Shown: piece after piece, positions 8,677-15,700 of the stretch
Layout: each line of letters starts with the position of its first letter
How positions within the stretch are numbered: position 1 is the first letter of the stretch
Source of the DNA: Butyricimonas faecalis
Lineage (GTDB): Bacteria > Bacteroidota > Bacteroidia > Bacteroidales > Marinifilaceae
Assembly: GCF_003991565.1 (NCBI RefSeq)
Contig: NZ_CP032819.1
Coordinates: 2,604,001-2,668,000, forward strand
Length of the DNA: 64,000 nt
Direction: 5' to 3'
The notes under the pieces: generated by a model
Databases searched by the model: none
What the model was told of the DNA's origin: nothing
The model's input: the letters and a program-made list of their open reading frames with translations, nothing else
Made by a program: the position numbers and the translations under genes

Positions 8677-9563
8677 GTGCAGGAAATAAAGTTTTGAGGG
8701 ATATAGTTACAGATTTGGAGGCTGTCTTGAACAAATGTGGCGTAATGTACCATGTGTTTTATCGTACTAAGTCAGAAATGTCTATTAAAAATAAACTTGA
8801 GAAAAAATCTGAAGAATATCGTAAAGCCAACAAGAAGATGCAAGATTTATTGGCTCTTCGTATTACTTTGTATTTTACGGATGATGTAGAACTTGTTCAC
8901 AACTATCTAAAAAGTCAGTCCAATTTTGACAGTGAATCTGTTGATGAAGCCGAAGTTGATAAATTCTGTCCCAAAAGACTAAATTTAATTATGCGTGTTC
9001 CAAATAATCTTCAGCAAGATATGAAAGCGGCAATAAAAGAAACTGGTTATGAAGATTTAATTGATAACACTTATGAAGTTCAAATCAGAACTATTTTATC
9101 GGAAGGTTGGCACGAAGTTGAACATGATTTACGTTATAAATGCAAAGAAGAGTGGAATGAATTTAAAGAGGAATCCAGACTTCTGAACGGAATTTATGCT
9201 ACCTTGGAAAGTAGTGAATGGTCAATGCTTACATTATTTGACAGACTTTCATATTCCCAGTATAAAAATAAAGTTTGGAATAGTATGTTACGCAATAAGA
9301 TGAGAGTTCGTTTTGCTGATAAAGGTTTGTCAGAAGAACTTTGTAAATATTTGTCAAACAATAATAAAACTGCAAAATTATTGTATCGTGCAAATAGAAC
9401 CAAAATATTGAAATTAGTAATGGAAAAAGGCTTTGCATACCCTCTCACTTATGATACTGTGTTACATCTTATCAATCATATTATTGTAAAAGATAAAATA
9501 TTAGCGAATTTTGAAGATAAAGTTTTGAAACGAGATATGGATATAATGTTTGGTGAATTATAG
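8673..9563 (+). CDS. RelA/SpoT-type nucleotidyltransferase, predicted effector
   Basis: 296-residue protein with a small alarmone synthetase-like domain in residues 25-156. The ATP-site pattern R31-x-K33-x-x-x-S37-I38-x-x-K41 is present, as are the metal aspartate in MQDLLALRI (D58) and YEVQIRT (metal glutamate E135), followed by W146 and EHDLRYK. The G-loop motif Y-x-S-x-H, which normally stacks on the guanine acceptor, is not found. PKRLNLIMRVP (100-110) lies where it would be expected, so the acceptor may not be GDP or GTP. There is no hydrolase domain. The C-terminal 140 residues are helical and unassigned. It overlaps the NACHT gene by four bases and is the last cargo gene. Relatives include toxSAS toxins; the product here is unknown. 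Confidence 0.83.
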   Translation: MSAGNKVLRDIVTDLEAVLNKCGVMYHVFYRTKSEMSIKNKLEKKSEEYRKANKKMQDLLALRITLYFTDDVELVHNYLKSQSNFDSESVDEAEVDKFCPKRLNLIMRVPNNLQQDMKAAIKETGYEDLIDNTYEVQIRTILSEGWHEVEHDLRYKCKEEWNEFKEESRLLNGIYATLESSEWSMLTLFDRLSYSQYKNKVWNSMLRNKMRVRFADKGLSEELCKYLSNNNKTAKLLYRANRTKILKLVMEKGFAYPLTYDTVLHLINHIIVKDKILANFEDKVLKRDMDIMFGEL

Positions 9564-9577
9564 CAGTAGTTGATATT

Positions 9578-9621
9578 AGCACCATTTTTACTCACTCAAA
9601 TAAACAAAAATGGTGCTTTTT
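9578..9621 (+). terminator. Intrinsic terminator of the cargo operon
   Basis: A perfect 12-bp stem (AGCACCATTTTT / AAAAATGGTGCT) with a 16-nt loop, followed by TTTT, begins 15 bp after the RelA-like stop codon. It is the only strong terminator in 4903-9621, supporting a single four-gene transcript. Confidence 0.85.
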
Positions 9622-9635
9622 ATGGTCTTACTTTT

Positions 9636-9698
9636 TTACATATGTATGCTCCATCCGTGGAACGGTTCCATGACTACGGCAAAAGATTCATCCGGTCT
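9636..9698 (-). pseudogene. 3' remnant of a DUF4120 gene
   Basis: The minus strand encodes about 20 in-frame codons ending at a TAA: PDESFAVVMEPFHGWSIHM. This matches the C-terminus of the intact DUF4120 protein at 33738-34028 (PDRSFAVTLQPFHGWQIHT). The remainder of the gene is missing: upstream, at 9711, a different gene ends. The remnant lies right beside the defence cargo, so it marks a deletion or recombination junction. Confidence 0.75.
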
Positions 9699-9710
9699 GC
9701 TTTAGTAGAA

Positions 9711-9986
9711 TTATAAGAAAAACTTCTGTCTTGCATGAGCCCGTTCCAATACATGCAGATTGCCGTATCCGATGGATTTCAGTTCTACCAGCAGGCTCCT
9801 GTATTCTTTTTCCGTCGCGGGCAGTGTCCCGGAGATGATTCCCTTGTAATCGGCTGCGCCATGCTGTCCCGCATGCATGTAGGATGTGATTGTATTTTCG
9901 GATTCGTTCCACGGTATATATGGAAAGAGAGCAATTACCCCGCCTTCCTTGAACCGTCTGAACACTACCTTAATAGGTGTTTCCAT
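9711..9986 (-). CDS. Small ICE accessory protein, unknown function
   Basis: 91-residue protein starting METPIKVVFRRFKEG, with motifs IPWNES and MHAGQHGAADY. A longer reading frame extends upstream to 10187 but overlaps most of the 3' end of the DUF4326 gene, so the internal ATG at 9986 is chosen; it lies 14 bp after that gene's stop. This kind of protein is recurrent in Bacteroidales conjugative elements, but I cannot name a function. It is acidic-basic mixed, with no membrane segment. It is part of a run of small minus-strand genes ending at the DUF4120 remnant. Confidence 0.6.
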   Translation of the reverse strand: METPIKVVFRRFKEGGVIALFPYIPWNESENTITSYMHAGQHGAADYKGIISGTLPATEKEYRSLLVELKSIGYGNLHVLERAHARQKFFL

Positions 9987-9999
9987 ATCAGTCTGTTGT

Positions 10000-10554
10000 C
10001 TATCCGTATATAATCTTATCCATTTCCCTATCGGGAAACGTGCATAATTCTTCGTTGGTACAATAGTAACGGATATTCTCGTCCTGTTCGACAGCTTCGT
10101 CCAAAAGGTTTCGCATGTCATTTTCCAGTTCATGTCCCAGCTCCTCCACCGATATCGTATAGGTTTCCATGCCGGTCGTAATCTCACGCGACGGGTATGC
10201 CTTGCCTTTGTAGAAAATTGTACCGATCTCTATGTCTTCGCCACGCCCGGCCATCCTGTCAAGGTATTCCTTGATAATATCCCCATGACACGGATGCGGT
10301 TTACAGAAGCATCCCAGAGTCTTTCCCTGCAACTCATGAACCCTGCGCCTGTATTCCGCATCGTTCACCAGCCTCCTGTAAAAATATTCGCGGAATCCGG
10401 CCAGTGTCCCGCCCCGGATCATGTCCTGCTTCAGCCTGAACGGATTACCGAAATACCCGTCTTGCCCTTTACCGGCACGACCGATATACACATCGTATGC
10501 CTCCTTACGGATATTCACTACTCTTGTATGTTTTCTGTTATCTGCCATACTCAT
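10000..10554 (-). CDS. DUF4326 domain protein
   Basis: 184 residues. The N-terminal 110 residues show the DUF4326 pattern: VYIGRAGKG, then GYFGNPF, then LGCFCKPHPCHGDII with its conserved Cys/His cluster that may bind a metal. The C-terminal 70 residues (about 110-184) are acidic and unassigned. The function is unknown; the domain is widespread in phages and mobile elements. ATG codons at 10554 and 10548 are both possible starts. It is transcribed towards the 9711-9986 gene with a 13-bp gap. Confidence 0.75.
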   Translation of the reverse strand: MSMADNRKHTRVVNIRKEAYDVYIGRAGKGQDGYFGNPFRLKQDMIRGGTLAGFREYFYRRLVNDAEYRRRVHELQGKTLGCFCKPHPCHGDIIKEYLDRMAGRGEDIEIGTIFYKGKAYPSREITTGMETYTISVEELGHELENDMRNLLDEAVEQDENIRYYCTNEELCTFPDREMDKIIYG

Positions 10555-10565
10555 TTGATTTTTAG

Positions 10566-10823
10566 TTATGATTCCGTTATGAAAGTGACCTTGTAGGTCT
10601 TACATGCTTTCCCGAAAGCGGGATTGGTGTCAAATTCCTTGTATGACTCCCAATCCACCGACATGGTGTAGCCGTTCGGAAAGTTTTCGGCGATGAACTT
10701 GGTTATCATTTTCTTGTCCTCATCAGACAGGAACAGTTCCTCCCGGGTGCCGTACTCCAATGCAAAAATCGCCCATTCGGGAATGTTGTCCCAAACGAGC
10801 GTCTTGCTGTTATTGCCATTCAT
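10566..10823 (-). CDS. Small ICE accessory protein, unknown function
   Basis: 85-residue protein starting MNGNNSKTLVWDNIPEWAI. It contains YGTREELFLSDEDKKMITKFI and a C-terminal YKVTFITES. I do not recognise a functional family, although proteins of this pattern recur on Bacteroidales ICEs. The internal ATG at 10823 is chosen because a longer frame would overlap the neighbouring gene that ends at 10835. It precedes the DUF4326 gene by 11 bp and is probably in the same transcript. Confidence 0.6.
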   Translation of the reverse strand: MNGNNSKTLVWDNIPEWAIFALEYGTREELFLSDEDKKMITKFIAENFPNGYTMSVDWESYKEFDTNPAFGKACKTYKVTFITES

Positions 10824-10834
10824 AATCCTGCTGT

Positions 10835-11098
10835 TTATTGCTGTGATACCATAAGCTCTTTGATAATGTCGTCGAGCTCTGTTTCCCACTTGTCCGTTCC
10901 GTCAATCAGCGAGGGATAGGTAAGCTGTTTCCACTGCCGGTAATCGAAGAGTTTCATACGCAGCGGATAGTAGTCGAAAAGTTTCCGACCTTCGGAGAAT
11001 ACTCTCAAATGGTTTGTCCCGACTTCCATCAGCCTCAGACCATAACGTCCAATGATTTCGTGGAACCTTTTCATCGGGGTGAAGTTACTTCTGCTCAT
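10835..11098 (-). CDS. Small ICE accessory protein behind a structured leader
   Basis: 87-residue protein of unknown function, starting MSRSNFTPMKRFHEIIGRYGL, with a basic N-terminal half and an acidic C-terminal helix (ETELDDIIKEL). No domain is recognised. It is the first gene after the coupling-protein gene and has one of the six structured leader elements (11128-11304) ending 29 nt before its start codon. That arrangement suggests post-transcriptional control or separate expression of the small-gene run 11098-9711. Confidence 0.6.
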   Translation of the reverse strand: MSRSNFTPMKRFHEIIGRYGLRLMEVGTNHLRVFSEGRKLFDYYPLRMKLFDYRQWKQLTYPSLIDGTDKWETELDDIIKELMVSQQ

Positions 11099-11127
11099 AC
11101 CTTTTTATTTTTGAGTTAAACATTTCA

Positions 11128-11304
11128 CGGCTCGTGAGCCGGTATTTTATTTCTTGCCTGCCTCGCTGTCCCGTGCCGGATTGTGCAAGGCTTTCCGGAA
11201 AAATACCGCAAGCGGAGCGCGGAAGATTTTTGCGGAAACCCGTAAGGGCTCGGCCTTGCTCAATCCTGACAGGCACGGGGCGACCTTTGCAGGCTGAAAT
11301 AAAA
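11128..11304 (-). promoter_or_regulatory. Structured leader element, copy L1
   Basis: Large imperfect inverted repeat between the coupling-protein stop and the next start. Paired segments include GTCCCGTGCC / GGCACGGGG, GGATTGTGCAAGGC / GCCTTGCTCAATCC, CCGGAAAAAT / ATTTTTGCGG and an outer ATTTTATTTC / GAAATAAAAC. A separate hairpin, CGGCTC / GAGCCG, lies next to the gene. The shared core reads close to CGGTATTTTTCC on the minus strand. The stems differ in sequence from the other five copies but keep the pairing. Confidence 0.7.
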
Positions 11305-11314
11305 CAGCGGTATC

Positions 11315-13342
11315 CTATTCCTCCTTCCTGTCGCTGTCTTCTTTGGGTATCAGGTGCTGTAAATCAGGATCGGTCTTGATGCGTTGCATTTCATCTTCAA
11401 TTATTTGCAGCACGTCCGCCTTGATACGTGAATAGTTACGCTCTATCTGCTGCTGCATGATGTCGTTGCCGTCCGCATCCTTGAACTCGTTGATGACGGG
11501 TATCTTCTTGTAGGCTTTCGTTTCCGCCGCTACTTTCTCGTTGTCAACTATGATACGGGCATGGAAAATCTTCTGGTCTATCTCTTCCCCGAAGTTGTCC
11601 GCCACACTGCCCACGAATGTGCCCTGCGAGAGGTTGGCTATCTTGGATGCCGGTATCAGCGAGTCCAGCTGCGTGTTGATGGAGGTGGATGTGTCCTGCC
11701 TGTTGATGGAGATGGACTGCCGTTGCTGGAGAATCTTGCCGAAACGTTCCGAAAGGCTTTTGGCCGTTTCCCCGACCACCTGCCCGGAGAAGATATTCCC
11801 GACTGTATTTTGGATCACTTTCGCCTCTTTTTCACCGTAGTCACGGGTCAGCTGGGAGAAGTCCTGGAAACCGAGACAGACAGCCACCTTGTTGCTTCGG
11901 GCGGTGGCTATCAGGTTATCGATACCACGGAAATAGATGGTCGGAAGCTCGTCTATGATGATGGAACTCTTGAGTTGCCCTTTCTTGTTTACCAGCTTTA
12001 CAATGCGGCTGTTGTACAGTCCCAATGCCGCCGAATAGATGTTCTGTCTGTCCGGATTATTTCCCACGCAAAGGATTTTCGGGTGTTCGGGATTGTTCAG
12101 GTCCAATGTAAAATCATCGCCGGTCATTACCCAGTATAGCTGCGGTGAAATCATCCTTGAAAGCGGGATTTTTGCGCTCGCTATCTGGCCCTGTAACTGG
12201 TCCTGTGCGCCTCCTTGCCAGGCATCCATAAAGGGAGAGAGGTAGTTTTCGAGGGACGGGTATGAGGTCAGGATTGTAAATATATCTGCGTACGGTTTAT
12301 TCAGAAACTCTATTGCGTGAGGGAAGGTACAGTATTTGCCATCCTTGTAAATCCGCAAATACCAGATAATGGCTGCGAGCAGGATAATCGGAGATTCCAC
12401 AAAGAAGTCACCCTGTTTCTGAATCCAGGTCTTGTTCAGATTCAAGAGTATGGTGTAGGCCGATTCGTAAGCGTCGGATATGTCCGCCATGAATTTCGGG
12501 TTGATGGGATTACAGCGGTGGCTGCGTCTCGGGTCATCAAAATTTATCACGTAGAATTCCGGTCTGACCCTGTACTTGTCAATGTTTTTAAGCAGTTCGT
12601 TATAGGCAATGACCGAGAGGTCATCAAATTTGTAATCGTACAAATATAAAGCGAATCCCTTGGAAATCATCTGTTTGATGTAGTTGTTCACCACCGCGTA
12701 GGACTTCCCACTGCCAGGCGTTCCAAGCACGATGGACGCACGAAAAACGTTTACAACGTTGATCCATCCGTCCCATTCCTTGCCCTGATACACGAACTTG
12801 GTCGGCAAATTTACAGAATACTCGTTTTCCATCAAGTGTGTCTCCTGCATGAAACTCTCGTTGGCGGTATTGAACACGTCCTCCATCAGGTTGTGTTTCA
12901 GCATACGGCTTATCCATACGCCCGACATCAAAAGAAGGATGTACCCGGCGGTCAGCGTTACCGTGTAAATGGCGGCGTCAACTGTCGGACTGAACGGCAG
13001 GTCGAACATCCACCAGTTCATGAAGAACAATACAAGCCCCGAAAGGAAGGCGGTATATATTTTCCGCCAGGTCATCTTCTGGTTTTTCACGCCCTTCGTG
13101 CCCAAACATGACAGCGCAAGGAATATGACGGCGAACACTTTTGTCACCAGCAGGTTGCTGAAAAGCCCCGCCGTCCTCTGGAAATTCAGTAGTATCTTAT
13201 CGACCACTCCGATATTGATACCCGCATCCACGAATGCCCGGTAACAGAACCAATAGACGTGGATGACAACAAACACGATGGATATGGCACGCATGAATTC
13301 CATGACCTTTGCCAGTCCTCTCAAATCATCTTCCTGTTGCAT
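11315..13342 (-). CDS. mobC: VirD4/TraG-type conjugative coupling ATPase (MobC of CTnDOT type)
   Basis: 675-residue type IV coupling protein that links the relaxosome to the secretion channel. Several hydrophobic segments in the first 150 residues form the membrane anchor (for example ISIVFVVIHVYWFCY and a second cluster near 100-145). Walker A GTPGSGKSYAVV begins near residue 207, and Walker B is SSIIIDELPTIYF in the C-terminal half. The C-terminal tail is acidic and charged. It follows the relaxase gene by 35 bp and ends the mob operon. In CTnDOT this gene is called mobC. It should be distinguished from traG in the tra operon, which encodes the VirB4-like ATPase. Confidence 0.92.
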   Translation of the reverse strand: MQQEDDLRGLAKVMEFMRAISIVFVVIHVYWFCYRAFVDAGINIGVVDKILLNFQRTAGLFSNLLVTKVFAVIFLALSCLGTKGVKNQKMTWRKIYTAFLSGLVLFFMNWWMFDLPFSPTVDAAIYTVTLTAGYILLLMSGVWISRMLKHNLMEDVFNTANESFMQETHLMENEYSVNLPTKFVYQGKEWDGWINVVNVFRASIVLGTPGSGKSYAVVNNYIKQMISKGFALYLYDYKFDDLSVIAYNELLKNIDKYRVRPEFYVINFDDPRRSHRCNPINPKFMADISDAYESAYTILLNLNKTWIQKQGDFFVESPIILLAAIIWYLRIYKDGKYCTFPHAIEFLNKPYADIFTILTSYPSLENYLSPFMDAWQGGAQDQLQGQIASAKIPLSRMISPQLYWVMTGDDFTLDLNNPEHPKILCVGNNPDRQNIYSAALGLYNSRIVKLVNKKGQLKSSIIIDELPTIYFRGIDNLIATARSNKVAVCLGFQDFSQLTRDYGEKEAKVIQNTVGNIFSGQVVGETAKSLSERFGKILQQRQSISINRQDTSTSINTQLDSLIPASKIANLSQGTFVGSVADNFGEEIDQKIFHARIIVDNEKVAAETKAYKKIPVINEFKDADGNDIMQQQIERNYSRIKADVLQIIEDEMQRIKTDPDLQHLIPKEDSDRKEE

Positions 13343-13377
13343 AACGATATAATTTTAATGGTGAATGAATATTGTTT

Positions 13378-14631
13378 TTAGGAGATGCCCCGTGAGCGGC
13401 GTTTCTTTTTCTTCTTGTGATACAGCCTGCGTGCGAGAGCCTCTTCCTGCGGGTCGGGACCGTTTGCTTCAAAGTCGAAGATCCCGAAAGCCTGTTCTAT
13501 GGCACTTTCCATGTCGGAGGAGAATCCGCTTTGCAGACCGGTGTCCGGCATGGGCGCATCCAGATTCGGGATATTGCCCGGATTATTAAAGAGGCGCTCA
13601 AAGGCATTTGCCGAGAACTCCTTTCCGAGCCGCGAGCCGTTATAGACCTCCCTGTTCCTGTGGTCGATGAAGGTCGCGCCGTAAATGCGTCCTTCCCCGT
13701 TCTCCCGGAACACCACGTCTATTCCCCGGCCGTTCAAGAGGCGGATGAAATCCTCCCGGTTGCCACGGCATCCATGCATGGCGAGTGCAATCTCGTTCCG
13801 TATTTTGGGCTGCCGTTTTTTGTTCTTGTATTCACGGGTATTGTAACCAATACGCTTTTCCAGTCCTTCATAACCGAAGCGTTTTCCGATAAGGGAGGAC
13901 TTGATGGGCGTACATACCGGTTTGCCTGTATTGTCTGTCATGGTATAGACAATGCCGTTGTAAGGTGTCCCTTCAAATTCGCCCCTAACCTGTTTCGCCT
14001 CGATGTTAAAGCAGGACAGCAACGCGCTGTACTCTCCGAATGACTGGAAACGGTAAGTGGAGAACACGCTTTTAAGGATGTTGGAAACCTGTTGCTTTAC
14101 ATCGCCATTCTGATAGTCCGCTTTCTTCAGATATGGTTCCAGCAGTTCCCTGCGTTTGTCCTCCACCTGTTTCAGACCGAATTTTCTTTCCAGTTCCCGA
14201 CAGGCCTTCATCGAGCGGTTCCATTCGTAGGCATCGTCAATCTTTTCCCCTTTCTCGTTCACGCAGGTGGAAACGATATGGATATGCCTGCGGCCGATGT
14301 CCTCGTGAATATATACAATGTAAGGCTGGTCGCCGTAGCCCATGCGTTGCATATACTCCCTTGCCAAATCCGCAAATTGGGAATCGGTGAGACGGTCATC
14401 CACCGAAGGATTGAGCGATATGTGTAGCACCGGCTTCTCCGTGTTCCTGTTGGCAAGCAGGTAATTTTCGAATGCCCAGAGCGTGTTCCTCATGACCTGT
14501 TCCGGATTGCCCGTGACATCGGCAATCATGCGGTTTCCCGAAATGATGCGTGCCGTTGACTCGTTCACTTTCTGCTGGTTGTAGATGACAGCCCCGTAGA
14601 GCGACGCGCCCCTGTTGATTTTTGCCACCAT
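13378..14631 (-). CDS. mobB: Relaxase / mobilization nuclease (MobB of CTnDOT type)
   Basis: 417-residue relaxase that nicks oriT and leads the strand into the recipient. The N-terminal domain starts MVAKINRGASLYGAVIYNQQK. It has the HISLNPS motif near residue 82 and the metal-binding His cluster in DIGRRHIHIVSTCV. These features fit the MobP-like relaxases of Bacteroidales. The ATG at 14631 is chosen because it directly follows the TGA of the upstream mobA gene with a 1-bp gap. The catalytic tyrosine is probably among the N-terminal tyrosines (SLYGAVIY), but I cannot single it out. The C-terminus is very basic (KKKKKRRSRG). Confidence 0.9.
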   Translation of the reverse strand: MVAKINRGASLYGAVIYNQQKVNESTARIISGNRMIADVTGNPEQVMRNTLWAFENYLLANRNTEKPVLHISLNPSVDDRLTDSQFADLAREYMQRMGYGDQPYIVYIHEDIGRRHIHIVSTCVNEKGEKIDDAYEWNRSMKACRELERKFGLKQVEDKRRELLEPYLKKADYQNGDVKQQVSNILKSVFSTYRFQSFGEYSALLSCFNIEAKQVRGEFEGTPYNGIVYTMTDNTGKPVCTPIKSSLIGKRFGYEGLEKRIGYNTREYKNKKRQPKIRNEIALAMHGCRGNREDFIRLLNGRGIDVVFRENGEGRIYGATFIDHRNREVYNGSRLGKEFSANAFERLFNNPGNIPNLDAPMPDTGLQSGFSSDMESAIEQAFGIFDFEANGPDPQEEALARRLYHKKKKKRRSRGIS

Positions 14632-14632
14632 G

Positions 14633-15091
14633 TCATTCCTCCTCCCTCTGTTTTTTGATAAGGTAGGTTTCTTCAAACTCACGGGTTAGCATGATGATCC
14701 GCTTGCTCAGCACCACCAGATCTATGGTCACCTTTTCCAGATTGCGAAGCAGGGCGTATGCCCGTTTCTCCCCGAAATTGGTCTTGATTGCCTTTACCGC
14801 CTGGTTGTAGTTGTTGCCTACGGCCTGGAACTGATGGTAGAAATTGGTAAGACGGACGTAGTAGTCCATTGCTGCCTTGTCGATTCTGACCACCTTGATT
14901 TCCTTGTTCAGAAGTACCGATTTAATAAACCTCGCACGGTAAGCCATACCCGATTTCTGGAATGAGAGTTCAAATTGCGCGTTCTCCCGTGAATTGAATT
15001 TGATACCGTAGCGGTACACGGCAGGGTCGGATTTTGATTTCCGCCCTACACCTTTTCTTGCTTTTCTGTTCTTGTTTTCTTCCATACGCAT
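14633..15091 (-). CDS. mobA: MobA-type relaxosome accessory protein
   Basis: 152-residue basic protein. The N-terminus is rich in Lys/Arg (KNRKARKGVGRKSKSD). It is followed by a pattern typical of MobC/MobA relaxosome proteins with a ribbon-helix-helix-like segment (RARFIKSVLLNKEIK) and FYHQFQAVGNNYNQAVKAI, the conserved N-N-Q-x-x-x motif of the family. It probably binds oriT and helps the relaxase. It is the first gene of the mob operon, next to the candidate oriT, and its stop is 1 bp from the relaxase start. It is read divergently from traA. Confidence 0.85.
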   Translation of the reverse strand: MRMEENKNRKARKGVGRKSKSDPAVYRYGIKFNSRENAQFELSFQKSGMAYRARFIKSVLLNKEIKVVRIDKAAMDYYVRLTNFYHQFQAVGNNYNQAVKAIKTNFGEKRAYALLRNLEKVTIDLVVLSKRIIMLTREFEETYLIKKQREEE

Positions 15092-15099
15092 TGAGTTTT

Positions 15100-15345
15100 T
15101 TCAGTTTCTGATCTTCCGTCATGGATTTCCGACTTTGGAGGAAATCCCTCCCGAGCCGTCAGGCGAGCGGCAAGTTGTTTTGGGTTGCCCGAAATATTTC
15201 GGGCTGCCGAAAACACAACTTGCTATTACCGCTTGGTAATGAATTTTCCTTCGTCAAATTGTGTTTTGACCTTCAGCCTCATTCTTCGGCTTCGGAAAGC
15301 CCTCGCAGCCGTATCCGTTCCGTTGTCGGTGCAAAGTTATGGCAG
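15100..15345. other. Candidate origin of transfer (oriT) region with nested palindromes
   Basis: Noncoding segment next to the mob genes, where oriT lies in related elements. It holds arms GCAAGTTGT (15170-15178) and ACAACTTGC (15215-15223) around a perfect 18-bp palindrome (15187-15204, GCCCGAAAT / ATTTCGGGC). A second hairpin ATTACC / GGTAAT follows at 15225-15240. The stretch GAGCCGTCAGGCGAG before it resembles part of the structured leader family. The nick site cannot be identified from sequence alone. Confidence 0.5.
15332..15339 (-). promoter_or_regulatory. -7 box of the mob operon
   Basis: Minus-strand TAACTTTG matches TAnnTTTG. It lies 240 bp before the mobA start, so the mob transcript would include the oriT hairpins. 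The 29-bp box A lies 34 bp further upstream, so it could serve both this promoter and the tra promoter. Confidence 0.45.
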
Positions 15346-15373
15346 TTTATTCTGTTGTAAAATAGCAAGTTAT

Positions 15374-15402
15374 ATGTAACATGATGACATATGGTGACAC
15401 AG
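15374..15402 (+). repeat. 29-bp regulatory box, copy A (traA side)
   Basis: ATGTAACAT, then GATGACATATG, then GTGACACAG, with the same direct-repeat plan and 20-bp period as the copies at 4250, 18395 and 48673. It ends 46 bp before the -7-like TTTATTTG of the tra operon, the same gap as in copy C. A further inverted repeat GTGAC / GTCAC (15394-15410) overlaps its right half. It lies between the divergent mob and tra operons. Confidence 0.7.
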
Positions 15403-15448
15403 GTCGTCACCTCCCTTGAAACATGGTGGAAGTATGGGAAAATACCAT

Positions 15449-15700
15449 TTTATTTGCAGCGTGAACGGTAAAACAAACCAATAGTCAAGTAACTGTCCGT
15501 TGTATTGCCGGTTAGCGAAAGCACTTGTTGTAACAGGCGGGTAATGATTGGATGCTTGCTTTGTTAAGGCAGAGAACTATCGGTTGGTCGGTTTGCCGGT
15601 TGGTGAGCACAAAGCAACCGTATCACTAACAAACCATGTCACAAAGCAAACAACAGACAAGTAAAACAATAGTATAATAAACCATTAAAAAAGTTCAGTT
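15449..15700 (+). promoter_or_regulatory. Probable tra operon promoter and long leader
   Basis: TTTATTTG at 15449-15456 is one mismatch from TAnnTTTG and lies at the same distance from box A as the -7 boxes of the DUF3945 operons lie from theirs. About 235 nt of leader follow before traA, with no clear gene. The leader contains complementary segments, for example CGGTTG near 15570-15600 and CAACCG near 15620. The tra operon of CTnDOT is known to be tightly controlled, so the leader may take part. Confidence 0.45.

Noticed and set aside
9987..10187. Upstream extension of the gene ending at 9711
   Set aside because: It overlaps the end of the DUF4326 gene in another frame and has an Arg/Trp-rich shadow composition.
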